From Flavobacterium rakeshii (GTDB taxonomy: Bacteria > Bacteroidota > Bacteroidia > Flavobacteriales > Flavobacteriaceae): a stretch of 64,000 nucleotides of DNA. A model generated the notes under the pieces. The model was not told where the DNA came from, ran no database searches, and saw nothing but the letters and a program-made list of their open reading frames with translations. Below, piece after piece: positions 1 through 6,753 of this stretch; positions within the stretch are counted from its first letter, which is position 1; every line of letters starts with the position of its first letter. Location: contig NZ_WOWP01000011.1 of assembly GCF_009741375.1 (NCBI RefSeq), positions 186,001 through 250,000 on the forward strand, written 5' to 3'. A program made the translations under genes and the position numbers.

Positions 1-1374
1 AGCTATGTCGGACAGCATAAAGACCGATTTATCAACGAACTTGTTGAGCTATTAAAAATACCTTCGGTAAGTGCCGATAGCGCCTATTCTCAAGACGTGA
101 TAAACACTGCCGAGGCAGTTAAGGAAAGCTTGGAAAAAGCAGGCTGTGATAAAGTAGAGCTTTGCGAAACTCCGGGATACCCTATCGTATATGGTGAAAA
201 ATTTATAGACCCAAACCTTCCTACAGTATTAGTATACGGACATTATGATGTTCAGCCACCAGATCCTGTAGAGCTTTGGACTTCCCCTCCTTTTGAGCCG
301 GTTATCAAAGAAACAGAACTACACCCTGAAGGTGCAATATTTGCACGTGGGGCATGTGATGATAAAGGCCAAATGTACATGCACGTAAAAGCGTTAGAGT
401 ACATGACTCAAAACGGAAACCTGCCATGCAACGTTAAGTTCATGATAGAAGGTGAAGAAGAAGTAGGATCACCTAGCCTTAGCTGGTTTGTGGAACGCAA
501 CCAGGAAAAGCTTAAAAATGATGTAATATTAATTTCGGATACCGGAATGATATCTAACACTCAGCCATCTATCACAACAGGACTAAGAGGACTTAGTTAT
601 GTAGAGGTAGAAGTTACAGGCCCTAACCGCGACCTGCATTCAGGTTTATATGGTGGTGCTGTGGCAAACCCTATAAATATACTGGCAAAAATGATTGCCC
701 AGCTTCACGACGAAAACAACCACATTACTATCCCTGGCTTTTATGACAGAGTTGAAGAACTTTCACGTGAGGAAAGAGATGAAATGGCAAAAGCTCCTTT
801 CTCTCTTGAAGCATACAAAAGAGCTCTTGATATTGATGATGTATATGGTGAAGCGACTTACACCACAAACGAAAGAAACTCCATTCGCCCTACTCTTGAT
901 GTAAACGGTATTTGGGGTGGCTATATAGGCGAAGGTGCTAAAACGGTTATTGCAAGCAAAGCGTATGCAAAAATCTCTATGCGTTTAGTACCGGATCAGG
1001 ACTGGAAAGAAATTACAGAACTTTTCACTAAGCACTTTGAAAGCATTGCTCCAAAAGGAGTAAAAGTAAAAGTAACACCTCATCACGGTGGTCAGGCTTA
1101 TGTTACACCTATAGACAGCATAGGGTATCAGGCAGCAGCGGCAGCTTATGAGGAAAGTTTTGGCGTTAAACCTATCCCGGTTCGTTCGGGCGGCAGTATT
1201 CCAATCGTTGCCCTTTTTGAAAAAGAGCTGAAAAGCAAAACTATAATGATGGGCTTTGGTCTTGACAGTGATGCTATTCACTCACCAAACGAACATTTCG
1301 GAGTATTTAATTACCTAAAAGGTATTGAAACCATTCCGTTGTTTTACAAGTATTTTACAGAGATGACCAAGTAA
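1..1374 (+). CDS. M20 family dipeptidase, 5' end cut by window edge
   Basis: The frame is open from base 1 to the stop at 1372-1374, so the true start lies just upstream; 457 codons are visible and the family is about 460 residues long. Zinc-dependent M20 (CPG2/CNDP-type) peptidase, probably cytoplasmic, cleaving dipeptides or short peptides. Visible motifs: metal-ligand His in GHYDVQP (near codon 81), bridging Asp in RGACDDKGQ, catalytic and ligand Glu in EGEEEVGSPS, substrate loop RSGGSIPI, and the late ligand His in DAIHSPNEHFG. The middle third is the lid/dimerisation domain. A GTG at 97 could be mistaken for the start, but the family-like sequence continues upstream of it. A terminator follows at 1397. 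Confidence 0.9.
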   Translation, partial: SYVGQHKDRFINELVELLKIPSVSADSAYSQDVINTAEAVKESLEKAGCDKVELCETPGYPIVYGEKFIDPNLPTVLVYGHYDVQPPDPVELWTSPPFEPVIKETELHPEGAIFARGACDDKGQMYMHVKALEYMTQNGNLPCNVKFMIEGEEEVGSPSLSWFVERNQEKLKNDVILISDTGMISNTQPSITTGLRGLSYVEVEVTGPNRDLHSGLYGGAVANPINILAKMIAQLHDENNHITIPGFYDRVEELSREERDEMAKAPFSLEAYKRALDIDDVYGEATYTTNERNSIRPTLDVNGIWGGYIGEGAKTVIASKAYAKISMRLVPDQDWKEITELFTKHFESIAPKGVKVKVTPHHGGQAYVTPIDSIGYQAAAAAYEESFGVKPIPVRSGGSIPIVALFEKELKSKTIMMGFGLDSDAIHSPNEHFGVFNYLKGIETIPLFYKYFTEMTK

Positions 1375-1396
1375 TAAATCATCCTACAAATAAAAA

Positions 1397-1422
1397 AATC
1401 CGCCTAATGGTGGATTTTTTTT
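1397..1422 (+). terminator. Rho-independent terminator after the M20 peptidase
   Basis: Arms AATCCGCC (1397-1404) and GGTGGATT (1409-1416) form an 8-bp stem with one G-U pair and a TAAT loop, followed directly by a T run to 1422. Confidence 0.85.
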
Positions 1423-1554
1423 ATCCTATTACAACCCTTTTTAGCTTACCTGCATCTTTAAAAGAAAGAATCAAGGCCACACCAAATGAAGTATACTTTT
1501 TTTGTAGCATTGAACGTTATTATATCGGAAAAAAATCACTGTACAGAAGCACCA

Positions 1555-1577
1555 TTGTTTAGTTAACACCTAAACAA
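1555..1577. promoter_or_regulatory. Palindrome upstream of the ECF sigma promoter
   Basis: TTGTTTAG (1555-1562) and CTAAACAA (1570-1577) are perfect 8-bp inverted arms with a 7-bp spacer. The site ends 5 bp before the -7 element at 1583, covering the -33 region, a usual place for an operator. The rest of the 310-bp gap (1423-1554 and 1591-1684) shows no gene or other structure that I can support. Confidence 0.4.
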
Positions 1578-1582
1578 CTAAT

Positions 1583-1590
1583 TAATTTTG
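1583..1590 (+). promoter_or_regulatory. -7 promoter element for the ECF sigma operon
   Basis: TAATTTTG is an exact match to the Bacteroidota TAnnTTTG element and lies about 95 bp before the ATG at 1685. No well-spaced -33 TTG is obvious (a TTG at 1555-1557 is 25 bp away), so the promoter may be weak or activator dependent. Confidence 0.5.
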
Positions 1591-1684
1591 TAAATTTAGA
1601 GCAGGAATACACAAGCAAACAGCTTTCTAAATCCGCAAAAAGAGAATAACCATCCGAAATAACCGGCAATAGCTACAATCATAA

Positions 1685-2215
1685 ATGACCGAACAGCAAC
1701 TTATACAAGGCTGCAAAAAACAAGACAGGCTTGCCCAAAACCATGTCTATAGTACCTATGGTACTAAAGTAATGGGTATATGCAAGCGTTATATGAAAGA
1801 CCACGAGCGCGCCGAAGAAATGGTAATGAACACCTTTCTAACAGTCTTTCAAAAAATTGAACAGTTTAACAACCAAGGTAGTTTTGAAGGCTGGATTTTA
1901 CGTATAGCCGTTAACTGCTGCCTTATGGAATTAAGAAAAAAGACAAATTTCAAAAATGAAATAAGCACTGATGATATTGCTATTGCAGTAACAGACAATG
2001 ACAGCAACCTTTTAAGTAATGATATCGAAAAAATGCTTAACAGCCTTCCGGAAGGAGCACGAATAGTATTTAACCTATATGCAATTGAAGGGTATAAACA
2101 TGCTGAAATAGCCGAAAAAATGGGAATTAGCGAAGGCACCTCTAAGTCACAACTTAGTTATGCCAAAGAGAAATTAAAGAAAACCTTTTTTAGTTCACAA
2201 ACCCTAAAGCAATAA
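1685..2215 (+). CDS. ECF-type RNA polymerase sigma factor
   Basis: 176 residues, the usual ECF length. Region 2 spans about residues 10-80, with GTKVMGICKRYMKDHERAEE, the segment FQKIEQFNNQGSFEGWILRI and the promoter-melting region; region 4 spans about 115-165 with the helix-turn-helix KHAEIAEKMGISEGTSKSQL. It should direct core RNA polymerase to a specific envelope-response promoter. The gene is followed after 3 bp by a membrane protein with the layout of a Bacteroidota anti-sigma-like partner, so the two form an operon. A second sigma of the same type sits at 24214-24771. The target promoters cannot be read from the window. Confidence 0.92.
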   Translation: MTEQQLIQGCKKQDRLAQNHVYSTYGTKVMGICKRYMKDHERAEEMVMNTFLTVFQKIEQFNNQGSFEGWILRIAVNCCLMELRKKTNFKNEISTDDIAIAVTDNDSNLLSNDIEKMLNSLPEGARIVFNLYAIEGYKHAEIAEKMGISEGTSKSQLSYAKEKLKKTFFSSQTLKQ

Positions 2216-2218
2216 ACA

Positions 2219-3103
2219 ATGAAAGACAACGAATTGTTTAAGTATTTTAAAGACAGAACTGATGTTTTTAATGAGCAGCCAGGGGATGAGTTATGGGCTA
2301 AAATTGAAAATCAGCTCAGCAATACTCCACCTGCAAAAACAGTCCTAAAAAAGGGCTTTATAATAAAGTCGTTACTTATAGTCGGAATCGTTTCGGCAGG
2401 AATAGCTTTCACTATTATCAGTCTTAATAAAACTGAGGATATAAAACCTCCCCAAACAAACACCCCTGCTCCTGTTGTACAAAAAACAGACAGCATTCAA
2501 AATATCGAAGAAGACTATATAGTACCTGAACCTGTTAATGAGCCTGAGCTTATTGAAGAACCAGAACCTAAAAAGACACCTGTCCCTAAAGCTGAAGAGA
2601 AGAAAACAGAGCCGGTTGTTGTTAAACAGAAAAAACAAACCAATGTAACACAACAGCCTAAACCCGAAAAAGCTGAAAGTAAAAAAGAAGAACCAACCAA
2701 CCAACCAATAATAACAACTTCTACTCCTGTAAAAACGGAGCAGCCTCCTACAGAAGAGACAACGCCAACTCTAACACAGGAGAAACCTGTTTTTAGCGAT
2801 AGTGAGCTAACTAAACGCCCAGAATTTCCGGGTGGTATACAGGCTTTTTATAACCTAATAAACCGCAAGTTTATTATTCATGAAAAAATTCCGCCGGGAA
2901 AATACAAGGTAATGATTGCTTTTGTTATTAACGAGGACGGAACATTATCTGACGTAAAAACAACTAACGACCCAGGGTATGGTATAAGCGCTGAAGTCTT
3001 AAAAATATTTAAGTCCATTGATGAAAAATGGATGCCGGCTGAGATAGACGGTAAAGCAGTAAAAACAAATTACTCTTTACCTTTTACAATCACCATACGA
3101 TAA
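2219..3103 (+). CDS. Anti-sigma-like membrane protein with C-terminal TonB-C-like domain
   Basis: 294 residues. The N-terminal 45 residues (with the stretch PGDELWAKIENQL) resemble the cytoplasmic part of proteins encoded after ECF sigma genes in this phylum. One membrane helix follows (about 46-66, IIKSLLIVGIVSAGIAFTII), then a Pro/Glu/Lys/Thr-rich spacer (about 75-195) long enough to cross the periplasm, and a final TonB-C-like domain (about 200-294) with RPEFPGG, FVINEDGTLSDVK, DPGYG and KWMPAEIDGKAVKTNY. The TonB-like build suggests a link from the periplasm to the sigma factor, or energy transduction to an outer-membrane partner; the anti-sigma role is inference from position. It lies 3 bp after the sigma gene. 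The same C-terminal domain recurs in the M56 cluster downstream. Confidence 0.75.
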   Translation: MKDNELFKYFKDRTDVFNEQPGDELWAKIENQLSNTPPAKTVLKKGFIIKSLLIVGIVSAGIAFTIISLNKTEDIKPPQTNTPAPVVQKTDSIQNIEEDYIVPEPVNEPELIEEPEPKKTPVPKAEEKKTEPVVVKQKKQTNVTQQPKPEKAESKKEEPTNQPIITTSTPVKTEQPPTEETTPTLTQEKPVFSDSELTKRPEFPGGIQAFYNLINRKFIIHEKIPPGKYKVMIAFVINEDGTLSDVKTTNDPGYGISAEVLKIFKSIDEKWMPAEIDGKAVKTNYSLPFTITIR

Positions 3104-3160
3104 CCAATAAACAACCTACACACCTTCCATTTCTTATACCTTTTTTAATTTATTTAGAAG

Positions 3161-3190
3161 AAAAATCCGTTACTAGTAACGGATTTTTTT
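3161..3190 (+). terminator. Terminator after the sigma operon
   Basis: Perfect palindrome AAATCCGTTACTAGTAACGG continuing to ATTT, followed by a run of eight T. About 60 bp after the stop at 3103. Confidence 0.9.
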
Positions 3191-3274
3191 TATTCCCCTC
3201 CCAACCTTTTTTATTATTTAGATCTCTATATAAATAACCATACCTTTTTATCTTAATTACTAACTAAACTCACT

Positions 3275-3303
3275 AATCCACCCCAAACCGGGTGGATTTT
3301 TTA
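3275..3303 (+). terminator. Second hairpin terminator before blaI-like gene
   Basis: AATCCACCC (3275-3283) pairs with GGGTGGATT (3290-3298), with a T-rich tail. It insulates the BlaI operon from upstream read-through. The bases between the two terminators (3191-3274) hold nothing recognisable. Confidence 0.8.
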
Positions 3304-3313
3304 TTGAAAATAG

Positions 3314-3343
3314 TTGCACATATCATTTTTTATTCTACATTTG
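3314..3343 (+). promoter_or_regulatory. Promoter of the BlaI/M56 operon
   Basis: TTG at 3314-3316 and TACATTTG at 3336-3343 (exact TAnnTTTG) are separated by 19 bp, the canonical Bacteroidota spacing. The -7 element is embedded in the first BlaI-type palindrome. Confidence 0.75.
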
Positions 3344-3368
3344 TAGAAACAATTCTAAAATTGTAGAA
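3333..3368. promoter_or_regulatory. Two tandem BlaI/MecI-type operators
   Basis: Site 1 is TTCTACATTTGTAGAA (3333-3348), a perfect inverted repeat with the TACA/TGTA core known for BlaI/MecI operators. Site 2 is TTCTAAAATTGTAGAA (3353-3368), the same arms with two changes, exactly 20 bp later and ending one base before the ATG at 3370. Site 1 covers the -7 element and site 2 the probable transcription start, so binding would block the operon's own promoter. Confidence 0.8.
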
Positions 3369-3369
3369 C

Positions 3370-3738
3370 ATGCAGCTTACAAAAACAGAAGAACAGGTAA
3401 TGGAACTTTTATGGAAACAGGAAAAGGCTTTCATGAAAGATTTGATGGAAGAGTTCCCCGATCCAAAACCCGCCCCTACCACTCTTGCCACACTATTAAA
3501 ACGCATGACCGACAAAGGTTTTGTTGGATATAAAGAGTATGGAAAGTCGAGAGAATATTTCCCTATGGTTAAAAAAAATGATTATTTCTCAAAACAGGTT
3601 AATGGTATAATCAAAAACTTCTTTAACAACTCTGCTTCCCAATTCGCCTCTTTTTTCACAAAAGAAACAAACATGAGCACAAAGGAGTTAGAGGAATTAA
3701 AAGCTATTATAGACAAGGAAATCCAAAAGAAAAAATAA
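3370..3738 (+). CDS. BlaI/MecI/CopY-family transcriptional repressor
   Basis: 122 residues, family length. N-terminal winged helix (about 1-75): LTKTEEQVMELLWKQ, recognition-helix area PAPTTLATLLKRMTDKGFV and wing YKEYGKSREYFPMV; the C-terminal helix-rich part serves dimerisation. In the known bla/mec systems this repressor is inactivated by proteolysis when a BlaR1/MecR1 metalloprotease is triggered; here three M56 proteins follow in the same operon, so an analogous cascade is likely. Its own operators are visible at 3333-3368, which predicts autoregulation. Nothing in the operon encodes a beta-lactamase, so the name describes the family and not antibiotic resistance. Confidence 0.92.
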   Translation: MQLTKTEEQVMELLWKQEKAFMKDLMEEFPDPKPAPTTLATLLKRMTDKGFVGYKEYGKSREYFPMVKKNDYFSKQVNGIIKNFFNNSASQFASFFTKETNMSTKELEELKAIIDKEIQKKK

Positions 3739-3759
3739 CAATCATCATTCATAAAATTT

Positions 3760-4236
3760 ATGACACTTAAAAAGAATTCATTATTAAACGCATTAAACAA
3801 AAAAACAATAATAGCAATTGCATGTACAGGCATACTGTATCCCGTTAATATAACAGCCGCAAAACAGCCTTTTCCAAAATTTAAGCAAGTAAAATTATTT
3901 CAGGAGCAGGAAGAAAAAATATACTCTCTAAAAAAACTGGACAAGAAACCACAGTTTGTAGGGGGTGAGAGTAAAATTTACGAATACATATACAACAACT
4001 TATCTATACCCGAAATAAACAAAGATATAACTGTTAAAACAAAAATGTCTTTTGTTATTGAAAAGGACGGAAGCATTACCAATATTACTATTGAAAAAGG
4101 AGGAGAGTATGGTATAGGGGAAGAAGCTGTAAGAGTATTAAAAAAAATGCCTTCTGAGTGGATTCCGGGTCAAAAAAACGGCAAAGCCGTTAGGAGTCGC
4201 TTTATAATCACAGCAACGATTAAAATTAGTAATTAA
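3760..4236 (+). CDS. Small exported TonB-C-like domain protein
   Basis: 158 residues. An N-terminal hydrophobic segment (about 15-34, TIIAIACTGILYPVNITAA) looks like a signal peptide or anchor. Residues about 58-158 form one TonB-C-like domain: KKPQFVGGESKIYEYI, FVIEKDGSITNI, YGIGEEAVRVLKK, EWIPGQKNGKAVRSRF. It closely parallels the last 100 residues of the next gene (4252-5529) and looks like a free-standing copy of that outer domain. It lies 21 bp after the BlaI gene and 15 bp before the first M56 gene, hence the same operon. A soluble partner or decoy of the M56 sensors is possible, but this is inference. Confidence 0.75.
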   Translation: MTLKKNSLLNALNKKTIIAIACTGILYPVNITAAKQPFPKFKQVKLFQEQEEKIYSLKKLDKKPQFVGGESKIYEYIYNNLSIPEINKDITVKTKMSFVIEKDGSITNITIEKGGEYGIGEEAVRVLKKMPSEWIPGQKNGKAVRSRFIITATIKISN

Positions 4237-4251
4237 TCCTAAAATGTAATT

Positions 4252-5529
4252 ATGACTGAATTTCTTATAAAATCGGGAATTAGTATGGTTGTACTCCTAG
4301 GGGTTTACAAACTGCTTTTGGAAAAAGAAAAAATGCATCGCTTTAACAGAATATATCTGTTAGCCAGCCTTATATTTTCTGTTTGCGTGCCCTTTATAAG
4401 CATTCCTTCATTTGCTAATTACAATAACAGTATTGATACTTTACCACAAATAGCATTAAACGAGATCACCATAACCAGAGGAAGTACAGGTATTAACACC
4501 CGGTTTTGGCTTATCTTAACATACATAATCATCACTTCATCACTTATTATAAGATTCTTAAAAAACATACTATCGTTTGTTTTCAAAATAAAAAACAACA
4601 AAAAAATAAAATACAAAACAGCATCATTAATATTATTACCATACAACACCTTACCACACACCTTCCTTAATTACATCTTTATAAGCGAGGATGACCATAA
4701 TAAAAATGCTATTGAAAAAGATCTCTATACACACGAGTTAGCGCACGTGAATCAAATGCATACTATGGACATCCTGCTTATAGAGCTGTTTAAAACCCTG
4801 TTTTGGTTTAACCCTGTTTTATATTTCTATAAAAAAAGCATACAGCTTAATCACGAATTTTTAGCCGATGATGCTGTAATAAACAACAATAAAAACACTG
4901 CAGGTTATCAAAACCTGCTACTCAAAATGGCATCCGGAAGCCATACTGTTGCACTGGCCAGCAACATTAATTTTTCTATAACTAAAAAACGATTTGTTAT
5001 GATGACTAAAACCACACCACGATTTTTAGCAATAAGCAAACAACTGCTTGTTGTTCCGGTAATGGCAGGACTGTTTTTAATATCCTGCGCAGAAAATGAA
5101 GTAAAACCAGAACCCGAAACAAATTCTGTACAGGAAATTCCGAATGTAATCGAAGAAGACAGTGTAAAACCTGAAGTTCGTATACCCGGACCTCCATCAG
5201 AATCTGATGAAATACTTAGTACAGCCGGACTTACCTTACAACCTGAATATCCGGGAGGCATGCCTCAGTTCTATAATTACATCAATGAGAACTTTACAAT
5301 CCCAGATGTAAAAGAAAATAAAACATTAAAAATTTACATTTCATTTGTTGTGGAAAAAGACGGATCAATGAGTAATATTAAAGTATTACGTGATCCTGGG
5401 TATGGTGCCGGAGAAGAAGCGATAAGAGTACTTAAGTCGGTACCTGAAAAATGGATGCCTGGAGAAATGGATGGTAAATCGGTAAGAAGCAGTTTTACCC
5501 TGCCTATTACAATAAATATACACGACTAA
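4252..5529 (+). CDS. BlaR1-like M56 metallopeptidase with TonB-C-like sensor domain (paralogue 1)
   Basis: 425 residues. Membrane helices at about 3-21, 33-50, 83-105 and 263-280. The zinc site is HELAH (in the cytoplasmic loop between helices 3 and 4), with the third ligand Glu in NHEFLADDAV. Before helix 4 lies ITKKRFVMMTKTTP, shared by all three paralogues. After helix 4 the outer part has a Pro/Glu-rich linker and a TonB-C-like domain (about 330-425: QPEYPGGMPQFYNYI, FVVEKDGSMSNIK, DPGYGAGEEAIRVLKS, DGKSVRSSF). Classical BlaR1 carries a penicillin-binding domain there; it is absent. Likely an inner-membrane protease that cleaves the BlaI-type repressor when the outer domain senses a signal. 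Confidence 0.85.
   Translation: MTEFLIKSGISMVVLLGVYKLLLEKEKMHRFNRIYLLASLIFSVCVPFISIPSFANYNNSIDTLPQIALNEITITRGSTGINTRFWLILTYIIITSSLIIRFLKNILSFVFKIKNNKKIKYKTASLILLPYNTLPHTFLNYIFISEDDHNKNAIEKDLYTHELAHVNQMHTMDILLIELFKTLFWFNPVLYFYKKSIQLNHEFLADDAVINNNKNTAGYQNLLLKMASGSHTVALASNINFSITKKRFVMMTKTTPRFLAISKQLLVVPVMAGLFLISCAENEVKPEPETNSVQEIPNVIEEDSVKPEVRIPGPPSESDEILSTAGLTLQPEYPGGMPQFYNYINENFTIPDVKENKTLKIYISFVVEKDGSMSNIKVLRDPGYGAGEEAIRVLKSVPEKWMPGEMDGKSVRSSFTLPITINIHD
4978..5018 (+). repeat. 41-bp invariant block, copy 1 of 3
   Basis: This 41-bp segment is identical at every base in 4978-5018, 6288-6328 and 7516-7556. It encodes ITKKRFVMMTKTTP in each M56 paralogue, with synonymous positions also unchanged although flanking DNA has diverged. 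Confidence 0.85.
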
Positions 5530-5546
5530 AATAAAAAGGCTAAACC

Positions 5547-6689
5547 ATGAGTGAATTTCTTATAAAATCGGCGATAAGTATGGCAGCACTTTTCCTGTTG
5601 TACAAACTTTTCCTTGAGAAAGAAAAAATACACCGTTTCAATAGGTCTTACTTATTGTTTAGCCTTATATTTTCCTTATGTCTGCCATTTATAACCATAC
5701 CCATATATGTTAGTATACCTACTATCTCTATTGAGAATCCTGTAACAGTATCCAATATTGTTATGAGTCCGCAAATGGAGTATGGTACAGTAACTAATGT
5801 AGTATTACAACCTAATATTGTTTGGGCACTATACAGCATAGTAACATTACTACTGGTTATAAGGTTTACTATAAACATTACCAGGTTATACAGGCTTAAA
5901 AAAAGGAACCAAAATATTCCTTACAAAGGCGCAACACTTGTACTTATTGACAACAACATACTTCCTCATACTTTTTTAAACACTGTTTACATCAGTAAAG
6001 AGGAATATGAAAACCAGGCAATAGAGCCAGAAGTTTACAGTCACGAACTCACTCATGTAAAGCAGCGACATACACTTGACATACTGTTTATCGAATTGCT
6101 AAAAACAATACTATGGTTCAACCCGCTGCTTTACTTTTATAAAAAAGCCATACAGCTTAACCACGAGTTTCTGGCCGATGAGACTGTAATTTACAAAAAA
6201 AACATTATTTCTTACCAGCAGTTATTGCTTAACAGGAGTCAACAAAAGGCTCCAACAGCAATGCTGGCAAGTAACTTTAACTTCCCCATAACTAAAAAAC
6301 GATTTGTTATGATGACTAAAACCACACCTAAATTGAGAGCCGCTTTTTTACAAATAGGCACTCTACCCCTAATTACGGCATTAATATTATTACTATGTAC
6401 ACAGGCTAATGCTCAAGAGCCTCAATTATCTGATGAAGCAGTAGCCAAACTTGAAAAATTCAGGGCAACAGATACTGAAATTAAACAGTTTAAAGAAAAT
6501 AATCCTGAGGCATTTAGTGACAATCCTGAAGTAGCTTTTAAGAATACTGAATTTACTTTTACAGATAAAAAAGGAAATTCAGTTAATAAAAAAGGGTATG
6601 CCAACCTAAATAAAGCGGAAAAAGAAATGGTTAAATTATCTCCTGTAAGAGGAGCAGGCAAACTGGGGTTTGTTGAAGAACAGGAATAA
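5547..6689 (+). CDS. BlaR1-like M56 metallopeptidase lacking the TonB-C domain (paralogue 2)
   Basis: 380 residues. Same core as its neighbours: helices at about 4-20, 33-52, 92-112 and 265-290, HELTH zinc motif, NHEFLADETV third ligand, and ITKKRFVMMTKTTP before the last helix. The outer region after helix 4 is only about 90 residues, hydrophilic and without PGG, DGS or DPGYG, so the TonB-C-like domain is replaced by an unrelated tail (LSDEAVAKLEKF, NTEFTFTDKKGNSVNKKGY). The first 30 codons and the segment near 5895-5990 are nearly identical at DNA level to paralogue 3, pointing to recent duplication or gene conversion. It lies 17 bp after paralogue 1. Confidence 0.82.
   Translation: MSEFLIKSAISMAALFLLYKLFLEKEKIHRFNRSYLLFSLIFSLCLPFITIPIYVSIPTISIENPVTVSNIVMSPQMEYGTVTNVVLQPNIVWALYSIVTLLLVIRFTINITRLYRLKKRNQNIPYKGATLVLIDNNILPHTFLNTVYISKEEYENQAIEPEVYSHELTHVKQRHTLDILFIELLKTILWFNPLLYFYKKAIQLNHEFLADETVIYKKNIISYQQLLLNRSQQKAPTAMLASNFNFPITKKRFVMMTKTTPKLRAAFLQIGTLPLITALILLLCTQANAQEPQLSDEAVAKLEKFRATDTEIKQFKENNPEAFSDNPEVAFKNTEFTFTDKKGNSVNKKGYANLNKAEKEMVKLSPVRGAGKLGFVEEQE
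6288..6328 (+). repeat. 41-bp invariant block, copy 2 of 3
   Basis: Same 41 bases as at 4978-5018, inside paralogue 2. Confidence 0.85.
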
Positions 6690-6753
6690 TATAACAACCA
6701 ACAGTAAGCCTTAAAAAAAGAGTTGTAATCCTTAATAGTAAAACAAAAACATA

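Noticed and set aside
97..99. GTG at 97 as the start of the M20 peptidase.
   Set aside because: The frame upstream to base 1 is open and reads as the normal family N-terminus (FINELVELLKIPSVS).
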